A stretch of DNA of 64,000 nt, from assembly GCA_034509755.1 (NCBI GenBank), contig CM067539.1, positions 20,989,001-21,053,000 of the forward strand. The letters are read 5' to 3'. Shown here piece by piece: positions 30,901 to 42,985 of this stretch (its first letter is position 1; the number at the start of each line of letters is the position of its first letter). Below the pieces are notes generated by a model. The model saw only the letters and a program-made list of their open reading frames with translations, did not search any database and had not been told where the DNA came from. The translations under genes were made by a program, and so were the position numbers. Source of the DNA: Anisodus tanguticus. Lineage: Eukaryota > Streptophyta > Magnoliopsida > Solanales > Solanaceae.

Positions 30901-33803
30901 ATGTGATCTGGAGTCTTCATCTTCCACTTTGTCCTCTTACCTCATCTCATTCAATTTTCTGGACTTATATTTCTGCATTTAGGTTATGTGTTATGTGATG
31001 TCAAGGTCTCTACTAATAGAAATCCTTGATCCCCCCCCAAAAAAGTTGGTGAGATCCAGAAACTATGGAGAGATGAAAATAAAAGTGGATTGTGAGCCAT
31101 GTTGATGTCAAAATCCTGTTCACTGGTTGTCTGCATTCGCAGTGGAAACTGGGAGCTCTAAATTGTTGAAAGTTAGATCAAATTAAAGTGAATTCAACAT
31201 TATGTACTAATAATAGTTTGTTACGCATTTTTGGAGTAAAGGAACAAACTACTATGACTGGACAGCTGCTGTTAGATTTATCACTACTGCAGAATTTTTT
31301 ATGTTTCAACTTTTCTTGGAGCTGCTGTTAGATTTATCACTACTGCAGGATTTTTTATGTTTCAACTTTTCTGCTAAATATAAGAGCAGTGTTATCAAAA
31401 GCAAAAAGCGAAAGAAGTTCTCTGCCTGTTGGAGCTTTAAGTTCAAAGCGCAAACAAAGTGAGGCTTTAGTGAAGAAAGATGCAAATGAAGAAAAAATAT
31501 TTAAAAATACATACGTAATTTAAGGATAATACCTGTAAACACAAACGACTACTATATGACAAAGGAGTTGAAACAAATCCAAAATTAAGTGACGTAGTTC
31601 TTTTTTGCGGTGTCCTCTTCAAGGTAGAGCCTATAGGTGATGAGACGGACGCCTTAGCTCCTTGATGCATAAATTGAAGCGTCAGCTGAGCGAGGAGACT
31701 CGCTTGGCCTGTTTGCACATGGCTTCAAAGTTTGAGGGTGTCTCAAGCAATCCTTTGACAATATTGTATAAAAAAGTTGAGTAATTGTCTGAGCGGAGGA
31801 ATTTAAAGGGTTCAAAATGACTAGTATTTGGCTGTACCGAGAGGTTTGCAGCAGTTTGTCTATTTTATAGTGTTAGGATGTAACGGGAGCATCTAAGTTT
31901 GAAAATGACTAGTATTTGGCTGTACCAAGAGGTTTGCATCAGTTTGTCTATTTTATAGTGTTAGGATGTAACGGGAGCATCTAAGTTTGAAAATGTCATG
32001 GCCAGCTCCGAATTCTAGGGTCTTAAGGTTGTAATTCAAGTACAGTAAACATGTGGGCTTTAAGTCACAGAAACCACGCTTGAAGTTCTTTTCCATCAAG
32101 CCAGGAGAAGAAAACCCCTCTTATATCTGAAGGAGACTTGAAGATATCTTATTATTGCATAACCCATAGCCTAGTTGAATGCAATTATCATTGCATTCAT
32201 GTGTTCTTTTTGCTTGGATATTCATCATATTTACTTTAAGTTTACAAAAGCTATCTAGATATTGTCGAATAGAAAAAATTAGGGTCTTGATATATTCTTT
32301 GGCAGAGAACTAGCTCAAAGTAAATATCCATAAATGAGCTACGATTTCTTTTTATAAATGTTTTAGTTCTCAGTTAATTTAAAAATATTTGAAAACTTGT
32401 GTAATATAGCGACTGAACTGACCTGCTAGTTCTCATTATTATCTACATGTTTCTATATTATACCGTGCTATTAATTCTTCTTCTGGTAAATCAAAAGGTA
32501 ATCTTCACACACTATAAATTCTATCAACACTTATCCTTTACTAGTAACTCAGATTTAGTTTATCAAGCTATATCGGGAATCATGAAGCTTTTGACTAAGC
32601 TGTGTTCGGAAATTGTTAGGTCAGATGGGATTCTTATTCCTCTCTGGATCTTATTCAGGGGTTAGTAGTTGGGATGCCTTAGTATGTTCTGGTTTAAGTA
32701 GGTGTCTTTGTGCAAGCACATGAGGATTTACAAGAAAGTGGTAAAAGGTCCTGGGTTTTACCGCAGAAGTGAGTTGACAGGTGTGTGGTTGTGTGACTAG
32801 CTACCCTTATAGGTACTTTCAGATTTGTCCTTAATGAGTTAGTTTTAGTAATTGTTAGTTAATGGTCATTCAGTAACTACATATAAGGATTCTGAAAGGA
32901 TTTTAGCATTAGCTGATCTGAATAGAAACTTCCTTAGCAGAACCTTATTAATGCACTGGGGCTCAAGTATAAGGATTCTTAACCTTTTCACTTATCTTGT
33001 TCTGTAATAGAGGAAATCTGCATTTCCTCATGGAGTGGTAAAGTAATTGCCACTTTTTTTATGTGCTATAAATTCCATTATATGTAGAAGAAATGGTAAG
33101 AGATATATAGCGAGAATTTTTTATGGTCCATTATGCTGAAGCTGCCTCTGTATTTAGATAAACAGCTGGGGGAATTGTGTGTGGTACACCCATCTGTTAC
33201 TGCGAGCAAAGAGTAGTCCATGACTTTGTGCCCCAGGAATGCTTAAATATTGTTGTGCTGTCTACAACTGGAGTACTGTGCTGTTATGAGTAGTCTTATT
33301 GTTGCTATCTCCATGGCATGATTCTCATGCACTCTTTTGGTCCTGTGGCAAATTGCAGGCAAGTTTCAATTGAGGAAGGAGAAGCGAAAGCTCGCGAACT
33401 AAATGTGATGTTTATTGAAACCAGTGCGAAGGCTGGCTTCAATATTAAAGTAAGTAATATTAGCTTTATACTTTGCTTCAATAAAATGTGAGAAATTGTT
33501 ATCTTTTGTATGGATGATAACAATATGCATCATCTGTGCTGTCATGCTAAAAATAAGTTCTTTGGTGGTATCAAGTTATTGTGCTCAACTGCTTATTCTT
33601 GCATCCACATTCCACTTGCTCTTTTGTTGCTGATAGTGCGTTTTCAACTCTTGCAGCCTCTCTTTAGGAAAATTGCAGCAGCATTGCCAGGAATGGAGAC
33701 ACTATCTTCAGCTAAGCAAGAAGACATGGTTGATGTCAACCTCAAGTCAAGCAACACAAATGCATCCCAATCACAGGCACAATCAGGAGGATGCGCTTGT
33801 TAA
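27987..33803 (+). CDS. RABH1B: RABH1B, Rab6-type small GTPase (six coding exons)
   Basis: Exons 27987-28103, 29782-29852, 30482-30570, 30721-30832, 33359-33449 and 33657-33803 join to 208 aa with GT/AG borders and consistent phases. Motifs: P-loop GDQSVGKT (16-23), switch I ATIGIDF (40-46), WDTAGQE (63-69), NKTD (122-125), ETSAK (150-154), and the C-terminal double-geranylgeranylation signal GGCAC with Cys206 and Cys208. All guanine-binding residues are present. Length and sequence fit the plant RABH1/Rab6 group. These proteins sit on the Golgi and trans-Golgi and direct retrograde and secretory traffic, including delivery of cellulose synthase in Arabidopsis. The frame is intact, so it is probably functional. 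Introns 1 and 4 hold three direct tandem duplications but no recognised LTR element. Confidence 0.97.
28104..29781 (+). other. RABH1B intron 1
   Basis: 1678-bp intron. It holds a 112-bp tandem duplication (28257-28480). Otherwise I see no gene or element. Confidence 0.8.
28257..28480 (+). repeat. Tandem duplication, 112-bp unit x2
   Basis: Two head-to-tail, nearly identical units (28257-28368 and 28369-28480) that include CAGCCAGCAACTGTTAGG and a GGTTTGAATCTCGC box, which resembles a pol III B box. The near identity points to a recent duplication. Confidence 0.9.
31265..31376 (+). repeat. Tandem duplication, 56-bp unit x2
   Basis: Units start GCTGCTGTTAGATTTATCAC at 31265 and 31321 and differ at one or two bases. 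Confidence 0.9.
31814..31989 (+). repeat. Tandem duplication, 88-bp unit x2
   Basis: Units start AAAATGACTAGTATTTGGC at 31814 and 31902 and differ at two visible positions. Confidence 0.9.
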
Positions 33804-34296
33804 TTGTTTGGTTTGCAATTCTATAGTTTTCGACTCAGTTCTTATATTTTGTTTTCGACAGCAAGTATTGTCTGTAAAGTTCTTGACTTCCGTAAAATTT
33901 GAATATTTTTTGTTTTTGATGTTTGTTAAAGTTGGACACAGGAGGTTGTCATCCTACTTGAGTACCCTAGTAGGTGTCACTTATTTGTATCAGTCTCTAG
34001 ACATATGCAATTTAGCAGCCCCTTATGGAACAAGTCTTCTAAGAGCATGTTATCAGCTGATTCATTGCAGTTTTGTAATCTGAAATTTTGGTTGGACGTT
34101 CTTGAGAGAGTTATGGTTGAAAGCATAGGAACTTTATTTTGTGCCTTACCCAACTACAAGTTGTCTGAGTTCTTGGTTTTGATACATGTTTCAGCAAGTC
34201 ATTTTCAAATCTTGCCTTGAATTGTGTGTATGGTTAAGATAATCGGTACAAAATATGCAGCTACATTGTACGGCCTCATAAGTCTGTACATCTGGC
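33804..34296 (+). other. RABH1B 3' UTR and spacer
   Basis: Sequence following the RABH1B stop. The first few hundred bases are probably 3' UTR. No other gene seen. Confidence 0.5.
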
Positions 34297-35713
34297 TAGG
34301 GCTGACCAATGGGACGGGATTAGGGGGGCGGGGATTTGGGGATGGTGGAGTGGGTCGGGATCGAGATTAGGGGATAGGAAGTGGTCCATCTCGTCCCACA
34401 TCCCACTATCAGAGGAACGGGATTTGGGGGGACGGACGGGACGGGCGGGAAGGGGGATTTTAAAACTTTTTTTTAGACAATTTTAAAAAATATATATTTA
34501 AACACTTAAATAATTGATCAAGATAGTGAAAAAACATGTGGCAAAGCCTGGGCGCTATAAGGCGCTCTGGCATGGGACAGCGTGGGTTCGATTCCTCGCA
34601 AGCACGAAGAAACTCTGCATGTTGGGGAATTTGACCTTGTCTCATTGATCAGTTGTACGCTCCCAGAAAACCGGCCACCGGAGCACATCCCGCGATTTAC
34701 CTGGTAATAGTGTTGAAGGACCGGTGCTATTACCTCCAGGACGTCTGGATAATACCAGTGAAGTATTCAGGCGCAAGCCTGGAAACCTGGATTATCAACA
34801 AAAAAAAAAAAAAAGATAGTGAAAAAACATCCCAAGGCTAATTGCCTCTTATATTATTTAATAGAAATATAATTTTTTTTCTAATATAATTTCAAAATTG
34901 CAACTTTGTTTCGTAGTTCAAAAGTTACAAATCACATAATAAAATTGGCATTAAAAAAATTACATATGTAATCATACTTTTTTTAAATTTTTTGACAATT
35001 TCTTGAGGATTTTCTGTTGGAATTAAAATTTGTTAGTCAAATTGTTCAACGTCGCTTCCTGCTCCCTCGGATAAAATTTCGTTGTAATTGTAGTCGTCTT
35101 TTTCATTGATCTATGGTTGACCGCACCTTCTACGCTCCGCTCTAATCCAATCTCTAAATAAAACTGTAATCTTCAAACTGTCCGCCAATGAGTGTCTGTG
35201 CTCTCCTATTTGAAACCTTCCAGCACAAATTTTTGAACTTTAATAGTTGCCAACTTCACTCTCAATTTTTGAACATTAGCAAATAAAATTAAATATTTAG
35301 TGTGCAATTTAGACTTGTAGAGAGAGAGATTAGATATATGGTAAGAAGATTTGTGAGAAAAATGAAGAGGAAAATGAGGTATTTATAGTTGAGAAATAGG
35401 ATTAATGTATAAATATACTAACTTAGGGTTTAAAAATATATATATTAAGGGGGTAGGGGGTTTATAGAGTGTTGGGGGGCCAAAATGGCGGTTTGTAGCC
35501 GTTGCCAACGGTTAGAGTTGCAAATGGTCATTTGTGCAACGGTTACTTTCTGGCAGAAACGGGACGGGATCGGGGCGGGATCGGGATCGGGCGGGACTTG
35601 CGCTTGTCCCATCCCGATTTTGAACCCGACTAGATTCAATCCCTATCCCCTAATTTACCTAGCGAAATTGGGACGAGGTGGGATCGGGTTGTCCCGCCCA
35701 CTGGCCAACCTTA
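34297..35713. mobile_element. hAT-like non-autonomous DNA transposon (interrupted by a SINE)
   Basis: Imperfect terminal inverted repeats, TAGGGCTGACCAATGGG at the left and, reverse-complemented, TAAGGTTGGCCAGTGGG at the right. They are flanked by 8-bp repeats CATCTGGC (34289-34296) and CTTCTGGC (35714-35721). Subterminal GGGACGGGATCGGG runs occur at both ends, as is common in plant hAT elements. No transposase frame is present. Removing the SINE and one of its target repeats leaves about 1.1 kb. Confidence 0.72.
34538..34813 (+). mobile_element. tRNA-derived SINE with poly(A) tail, TSD 17 bp
   Basis: The body is flanked by a direct repeat of about 17 bp ending GATAGTGAAAAAACAT (34521-34537 and 34814-34830). 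A pol III A box TGGCAAAGCCTGG (34539-34551) and a consensus B box GGTTCGATTCC (34585-34595) stand 33 bp apart as in tRNA genes. The 3' end is a pure A run of about 14. A second copy lies at 52578-52864. I cannot name the SINE family. Confidence 0.88.
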
Positions 35714-35721
35714 CTTCTGGC

Positions 35722-36810
35722 TAGGCCATAGTGCACAATTTGAACGTCTCTTTGAGTTATCTATGAATGAACATATCTTGTTAACAATCATCCAATAAAA
35801 GCACGTCAAATGACATAAGTACTTTTAAAGAAAAGCTTCTCGTAAAATAAATAAAAATTTATGATAGGACTACTATAGAATTAACTCTTGATAAATTTTA
35901 ATTAGTTCTTCAATCTGAATGTTTCTTTCTTCTTTTTCTTTTCATGTGTGTTTATAAACACTAATCAGTGAAAGTATAGGTTAACATTAATATTGTAATT
36001 TGTTATATTGTTATTTATTATATAACACTCAAGGGTGTGATTTAGTGATTAATGAACTGCGAGGGAAACTATGAAGGTTTAGGATCAAATTTAAAAAGTA
36101 AAAATATATGCTGATGGTGGAAGGTAACGAGTATTCGATAAAATAGTTGAGGTGTGTGTAAGTTATTGCCCGAATAACTTGATAAAAAAAAAAAAGATTC
36201 TTGTATAACTAGTCTTTGTACCAAACGTCGCTTTAAATCGTATTCAACCACTAGTCCTAATTCACAGACATTACGCAACTCCAACCCTTCTCGTACCTTT
36301 TGACCTTTAGATGGTAAATCTAGCCACATTTATCCGATCCAATTAAAAAGTATTATTCCACTTTCTTAAAGTCAAACAAAAACTTTGTTCATTAATAGTC
36401 TGGCTTAAGTTGAGAAATTGGATATAAAAAAAACTTTCTCATTTATTCCTCACGGTCTCTCAAATAATTGTCCAGACGTGTCACCTTCCCATTGGTCAAA
36501 ACCAGGGACCGTCAGTTTACTCTCTTCAGCTTTCTTCCTATTCATGGTCATCTGATGTACCCTTAGAAATATGCCTTCAATTTCCAACGTTCTTTTTCTT
36601 TTTTTCTTTTATTTTTCTTAATATTTAGGGGGGTAGTGGTTGGGTGGGTGTAGTAGTATTATTAAATTCGGCTATCCACTGTCCACCTAAAGTTCTCTCC
36701 TTTAAATTTGGATTCAGTTAAGTATTCGTAATTTATTGAAGTTCCGTTCTTCTCTCTGACTTAAGGCTGCTCTTGTGGCCGCTTGACCAATTATTTCCTT
36801 CTTTTCCACC
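35722..36810. other. Spacer and promoter region of the purine permease gene
   Basis: AT-rich sequence. The last few hundred bases are likely the promoter and 5' UTR of the permease gene. A GGATATAAAAAA stretch near 36418 could act as a TATA region, but this is weak. Confidence 0.4.
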
Positions 36811-38871
36811 ATGGCAGGTCCTCTCTTTTACCCTTTTCTGTATTTTTACATAAATATATGTGATATTTTTTTTCATTTTTTGTTTATATTTTGTGGGGTT
36901 TCGTTTATTTATGGTCAATGAGTTGTTTCAATTTTGAAAAAGGGATTCTTGGGGTTTCTGTTGCATGATTTTCTGTTTTCTTTCTGAGCACTATGTTGTT
37001 GAGTTATTAGGTATTGTAGGTTGTGTTATGATAATAGTGTGGAATGGATTCAATTGTTGTTTCCTTAATTATGAATAAAGAATTGATTTCCAATGAAGCT
37101 CTTGAATATCATCCATAAGTTTGAGAAAAAAAGGTTAATCTTTTTCTTGGTCAAACAGTAAATTTAGAAGGGAGAAATGATAAAAGTAGACCTTTTTTTG
37201 TTGCTTTTGTATTGTATGAGTTCAAGTTGTTACATTTTCAGCTCTGAGTTATTTTTGTATCATACACTTCAAGTCACTGTGGGGTAAGCTTCATTTTCTT
37301 TCTCTTTTAAATGGTGAAGAATCAAACTTTAGCTGAAGTAAAAACACTTTTTTTTGTGTACTCACTAGGGTGTTTTGAATGCCAATGAAATTGATCCATG
37401 TTAGTAAGCACCCTTAAGAAATTTAAAGAAAAGGTTGGATTACTTCTGTTTGGTAATGAGAAATAGTAGTAGTAGTTGTTGTTCTTGGTTTACTTCTCAA
37501 TAGTTGTGTTCTGAATAACTTTTTGTGCTTGTTAAAATAGTATTTTTACACCAAAGTAACTATGAATTTGAGGTATATTAGTTTGAGGCATCTAGATACA
37601 ATACATTAGAGGAGACTGGACAAGTGCCGAGCACTTGCAATCAGTGGCTATTTTCAGAAGTTCCATCTAGAACCTCTCTTGCATTATGTCTTTGATAACT
37701 TGATTGGTTGTATTCTTTGTATTTGGTGATACCACACTCAGTAATGTTCATGTTTGTTGTTATAACAGCAGATAATTTGCAACCAATTTTGCGAAGAGAT
37801 AGTGCTTCAAACGCGCAGCATTCGCTGGCGAAGCTGAACCGTCTGCACTTTTGGCTTCTGGTGGCACTCAACATTATTTTCCTTCTCGTTGGTCAAGCTG
37901 CTGCTGTAATTCTGGGAAGATATTACTATGACAAGGGTGGAAATAGTAAATGGATGGCCACCGTGGTCCAGACAGCTGCTTTTCCTATTCTTTTCATTCC
38001 TTACTTTTTCATTTCTTCTCCTCAAAATCATTCAGAAGGAGGCTCCAATCGAGCTTCTATCGTCACGGTTAGCATAGTCTATTTCGTAATTGGTGCAATG
38101 GTTGCAGGAGATAACATGCTATATTCCATCGGACTATTGTATCTCTCCGCCTCTACTTATTCCCTTATTTGTGCAACGCAATTGGTTTTCAGTGCTGTCC
38201 TTTCTTTCTTCCTAAACCATCAAAGGTTCACAGCATTGATCATGAATTCTGTCGTCGTGCTCTCTTTATCTGTTTCTCTTCTTGCTGTTAACGACGATTC
38301 TGATAAGCCTGCAGGCGTGACTAAGTCAAAATACGTCATTGGATTTCTAGCTACTCTTGCCGCTTCAGCTGTGTACGCTCTCTTGCTTTCCCTTATGCAG
38401 CTTTCATTCCAAAAGGTTCTAAAGAAAGAAACGTTTTCTGTGGTTCTGGAGATGCAAATTTACACAGCACTTGTAGCCACTGCTGTCTCTACAGCGGGTC
38501 TCTTTGCTAGCGGAGAATGGAAGACTTTGCATGGGGAAATGGGTAGTTTTACTGCTGGGAAACTTGCATATGTGATGACTCTGGTTTGGACAGCTATAGC
38601 TTGGCAGATTTGCTCAGTTGGGGTTGTAGGTTTGGTTTTCGTGGTGTCCTCATTGTTCTCCAATGTTATTAGCACGCTTTCCTTGGCGATCACCCCTATT
38701 GCTGCTGTGGTAATCCTACATGACAAGATGAACGGTGTGAAGATAATCGCCATGCTGATGGCGATTTGGGGATTCTGTACTTACATATACCAGAATTACA
38801 TAGATGATCTTAAGGCAAGAAAAGCACCAAGCGCTGTTGATGATGTTCCGAACGAGTCAATATCTTGCTGA
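36811..38871 (+). CDS. Purine permease (PUP family), 7-nt first coding exon
   Basis: Exon 1 is only ATGGCAG (36811-36817, donor GT at 36818). The intron runs to 37771 and exon 2 is 37772-38871. The joined start reads MADNLQPILRRDS and the protein is 368 aa. It is an all-helical membrane protein with about ten hydrophobic segments, starting with HFWLLVALNIIFLLVGQAAA. The order follows plant PUP-type transporters (drug/metabolite transporter superfamily): LLYLSASTYSLICATQLVFS in the middle and FSNVISTLSLAITPIAAVV near the end. Known family members move adenine, cytokinins or related compounds with protons; the substrate here cannot be told. An in-frame ATG at 37708 would extend exon 2 upstream into the intron, but the spliced start fits the family better. 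Scrambled pieces of a paralogue lie at 45345-46270. Confidence 0.9.
36818..37771 (+). other. Intron 1 of the purine permease gene
   Basis: 954-bp phase-1 intron, GT at 36818 and AG at 37770-37771. No gene inside. A stretch resembling its end recurs at about 45350-45415 in the scrambled paralogue, so that copy came from genomic DNA and not from mRNA. Confidence 0.75.
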
Positions 38872-39360
38872 AGTCTTAGGACCTGGCAAGTGCATAGGCT
38901 ATAGTTTTAGGAATTGTTAAGAGTTTCTGGAACTCATAGCTAATATTCTTTAGATGCTTGTTCGTAGTTAGAAATGTTGTTCTAATAGGAATTATCATTT
39001 ACAAATGCCTGTCAAGTGTTAATAGCAATGACAATTTAGTAGCAAACTCTTGATTTTTATGTCATTAATAACAATGATCAGTTCAGGGGTAGAATAGGTT
39101 TGAGTATAAGGTCAAGGGTTCAAAAGTTCCCTGTAATTTTTTTAAATTGTGATATTTATAATAGCACTTGGCAGAAGCACAAAAAACAGCGTGCAATTTT
39201 CAAAAGGCACAGTAAGAAGAATTGTCATGATTGTTGATAAATAATCAACAAAATGTGTGTATTGTCTCGTATAGCTCAAACGTTTAGATGAAACGATTTA
39301 ACATCATTCAAGCCTCATTGCCACATCAACGAAAAAATGATGGGTCCATGAAAGTGACTT
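38872..39360 (+). other. Permease 3' UTR and spacer
   Basis: Non-coding sequence after the stop codon, AT-rich, with no feature recognised. Confidence 0.5.
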
Positions 39361-39365
39361 AGGAT

Positions 39366-39520
39366 TAGGGGTGGGCATGGTACTGTATTTGAAACTTCGG
39401 TACGATAATTTCGATTTTTGATTTTTAAAAATACTATATCATTACCATACCAAATTAATTCGATATTTTTAAGTTCGGTTTCGGTATTTTGCGGTACGGT
39501 AAATCGGTACCATAGTTTGT
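39366..39520. mobile_element. Possible hAT-like MITE remnant
   Basis: The left end reads TAGGGGTGGGCATGGTAC, a typical plant hAT end. The interior has inverted CGGTAC words on both sides. The right TIR is not clear and no target repeat could be fixed. Confidence 0.35.
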
Positions 39521-39740
39521 TTGACTTTGACTTACATATACTCATATAATATAGAATTACGACTTCGGCTATTCAAGAAACGTCTCAATTATATTGTACT
39601 AACACCTTACACATGTAGATATATTCAAAAGGAAGTACAAGCAATTCCCTTCGTAAATCAAATACACAAAAAGGGTATTTTAATCATGATAGATTGGTCA
39701 AAATTCCAATGTGCAAACAATTAATATACCGAAATGCGGA

Positions 39741-39858
39741 ACTCACTTAGTAGATTATGCACGTGTGAAGAGACAAAGCCTCCAACATGCGGAACACTAG
39801 TGTTTAATTCATTAAATATGGGTGGACGCACCTCCCCGCCAAAGACAAATTTCCAACA
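39741..39858 (-). repeat. Truncated 3' LTR of element B
   Basis: It starts (minus strand) with TGTTGGAAATTTGTC at 39858 and matches the first 118 bp of the 5' LTR, then breaks off at 39741. Confidence 0.85.
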
Positions 39859-40419
39859 ATCCCTTCTTGAAAGAGATTATTTGGCGCACACACATGGTGC
39901 CTACTTTCAACAATCTTTCAGGAAAAGATATTGCATCAGGAAAGGCAGCTTCTACTTTGAACCTTCCTTAGTTGAATACCACCGGACTTACTTACTGCGC
40001 GGTGAACGTGATGTCTTGAACCGTCAGTGTTTAGTGTAAGCCAAGACAATGATACCAACACAATAACTCTTCTTATTCGTTTTCATTCTTATGGTTTTGT
40101 CCGTTGTGGCCGTGGACACACTTGGATTCTTAAGTGCGTTCATTTGAGGCGGCCTATCCTCGCACTTAAATAGGTGATCTCCTACAAAGTATCCTGCTAT
40201 ACCCCACTTCACGAGTGTTAGGAATCATTAAAAATTTCTCCAAGCTTAACCTCAATCGTTTGAGGATCGTTTAAAGGTTTGGAAGCTTAACCTTTATCCA
40301 CCATGCAGGTAGCACTTTAATGTCTATCACAGGAACAACTTTGGATTCATGTTTCTCTACAGAAATCATCATCCGAGGTGCTCTTTCTTCCACCGAAGCG
40401 CTCAACTGAACCTTTTGCA

Positions 40420-42985
40420 GCTTAGTTTTCCCATTGAACCAAATTCTTGGGATCTCCAATCAGTATGGTTGGGTTACCACCGCAATGGTTCGTATTGTTT
40501 GGGTTTTAAGCTCATTCCCCTAAACAGGCAGAACACTTGATCTCCGGGTAGTCCCTTAGTTAAAAAGGTCCGCTATATCCTTTGATTAGTAATCAAGGAA
40601 GTGACACCCGTGATGATCAATTGTCATACGGTCTTATGTCTCCGACATATCCTAATAGATATGTCCAAATGCCGCCATCCGTGTCCTTTCTAAAGCAGAC
40701 CGGCTAGCTACAGTATATAACTGCTAAAGGCACGAGTTTCTCCCAATAAGGGACGTCCTCTAAGGAGTCGTGAAGTTACTCAACTTCTTTCATGCTTTGT
40801 ATAAAGCGATAAACTCTGATTCCATCATGAATCAGCCGATGCAAGTTTGTTTAGAGGTTTTTCCAAGACCCACCATACACATTTACTTGTGGCTTTGGTG
40901 TTCTTCATATATGATGTTAAGTTTGCATCATTGTGTTCTCTCAGAACCTCTGGACATCCAGAATACCATGATCCGTAGATAAGCGAATATTTCAGATATC
41001 GTCATATCCGACTTATCGCCTTTCATTTTTTTTAGAATCATCAGTGAACCTTAGTTTAACTGATCTAATTTGTAGGCCGATACCAGGTCGGTTGTAGTAT
41101 GTAACATACATTGAACTACATGTGACCTGCGCATATCGCTCCTTGTATATGGGTGCACCATGATTTCAATCAGTTATATGATTCATATCCATTGGTGGCT
41201 TCAACGAGACTGTCAACTATCTCATAACTGAGTTTGGAGTTAGACCAGTCCGTTAGATGTCTTAGAAATTCAATTCCTAAGATGTCATCTGTGATACCCA
41301 TATCTTTCATATCGAGACTTTGTTTCAATATGACTTCTACTCTCAGATTGTTGGTTTTCCAACTGTTGGCTTTCTAACTTCAGAGTTAATGTTTCTGTGG
41401 TCAGATTCATTGTTTCTGTTTTATCTGAAACTTTCAGGACCAAAATGTAAACATTTCAGGGACCAAAATGAAAGTTCAGGAAGAAGCCCAACAGCCCAGC
41501 AAACCAACTCTGATCATCCCCTTCCAACTCTCCAGTTAGGAAGGTTGTTTCAACATTCATGCCACGCAAGACTGTAATGGCCCTGGATGTTAAGCTACTC
41601 ACAGGGGAGCACATTTTACAACCTAAAGGTTCTTTTCCCGGAGGAAGATCAACCATTACACAAGTATGGTTCTATATGATGAAATCTAGTTCTCTCTTTA
41701 ACTTCTTTCCAAAGCAGCGCTTTTGGAGATGACAATTCTTTGTTAATTGTCCATGGTTCGTTCTCAACCATACAAGCTAGAAGGCCTGGAACAAGTATTT
41801 GTCCCCTCCTTACTCCGTCTCGGTTCAATATCTAGAATCCCTGAGTTCTGTAGATCTGGAACATTAAGTTTCGGATAGACAGCAACTTCCGAGTCCTGTA
41901 GATACGGAACGTCTAGTTCCGGACAGTCAGGCCCTCGCGGGTTCTTGTTAACCTTGAGCGATTACTCATTTTTCCTTTCAAGGAAAGTTATCTTCAAAGA
42001 ATTCAGCATTCTTTAACGCCAAGAGGCGATAAGCACTACTGTTATTTGCAGATCCAGTGGATATGCAATCTACAGTCTTAGGTCCAACTTCACCTGTTTC
42101 GGTATTCCAACCTCTACCAAGCCACCCCACATCACAACATTTGTATATGAGATGCTTTCCATGTTTCACACGGAGGGATATCCTTATCCTTATGCGGAGT
42201 TCTATTGAGAACCGCATTAGCGGTAAGGATCGCCTTGCCCCACATAATTTAGGCGTACGGCTTTGCGCTTGGCTAACACCGTTAGACTGAGATGAGTAAT
42301 GAGCAGTCGTTTAATGAACGATGCTTCACATTCTCCCCCTCTATCACTACGAATTCTTCAATCCGTAGGCTTAGTTGATTTTCAACTTCTGCTTTGTAGC
42401 GCTTATCCGCTTCAACAACTTCATATTTGCTTTTCAACAAACAAAGGATACAATATGTTGTACCATCATCAATTAAGATCACAACGTACTTGTCTCCCCC
42501 CTCTATTTTGTATAAACATCAAATCACCCATGTAGGCGTGACTAAGTTCTAGAGGAGCGGTGCTTCTTTCGCTATTCCTTTGACGGAGTTTGGAAAGGTG
42601 ATTTTGACTCTTCGCCTACCTCACATTTATTTTGAGGGTTTATGTCGACAGAAGGCAATAATCTCAACTTCGTTAGCTTTTGAATGACGTGTCTTAATCT
42701 ATGATGACATAGATCCACGGATTATAAATATATCATTCATTTAGCTACAGACATACTGTACCATTCTTAGTTATTACAGACCTGTTGGATTAGTCTCAAA
42801 CCAGCTTGACCAACATCGTCCCTTAACTAAGTTTTGAGACATGTATCACCTCCTTTTGGAGTGATCCCATCCCCTGAAGTCCTATTGAGGACAACCTCTC
42901 CAACCCCTTCTACTTTAGAGGTGATGTTGCTTCACATGAACAACCTCTTGCCCGTGGTTAGGGCGTAACCGGATCATATGTGATC
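40420..42985 (-). pseudogene. pol remnants of element B
   Basis: Minus-strand pieces match element A. A protease-side block reads KVEGVGEVVLNRTSG (about 42900-42860). The GAG-pre-integrase region follows (about 42720-42600). The integrase keeps RYKAEVENQLSLRI (42482-42282) and KTVDC with ANNSSAYR (42217-41978). A short RT start VDLPPGKEPLGCK lies near 41656. RNase H and the pol end are traceable to about 40420. The protease DTG site, the RT core with YVDD and much of RNase H are gone or unreadable. Heavily decayed and inactive. Confidence 0.75.

Larger units (their letters stand above)
30833..33358 (+). other. RABH1B intron 4
   Basis: 2526-bp intron. It holds two tandem duplications (31265-31376 and 31814-31989). 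The segment about 31385-31740, rich in AAGCG/GCG words, resembles an unclassified dispersed plant repeat. No coding content recognised. Confidence 0.7.

Noticed and set aside
33673..34083. 136-codon frame overlapping the RABH1B last exon
   Set aside because: It is an alternative frame of exon 6 running into the 3' UTR and has no features.
34539..34595. A possible tRNA gene from the A and B boxes
   Set aside because: No cloverleaf or CCA-side stem can be drawn. The poly(A) tail, target repeats and second copy show a SINE.
37708..37771. In-frame upstream Met codons for the purine permease
   Set aside because: This stretch is intronic by splice signals (TTATAACAGCAG acceptor); the 7-nt exon gives a family-like start.
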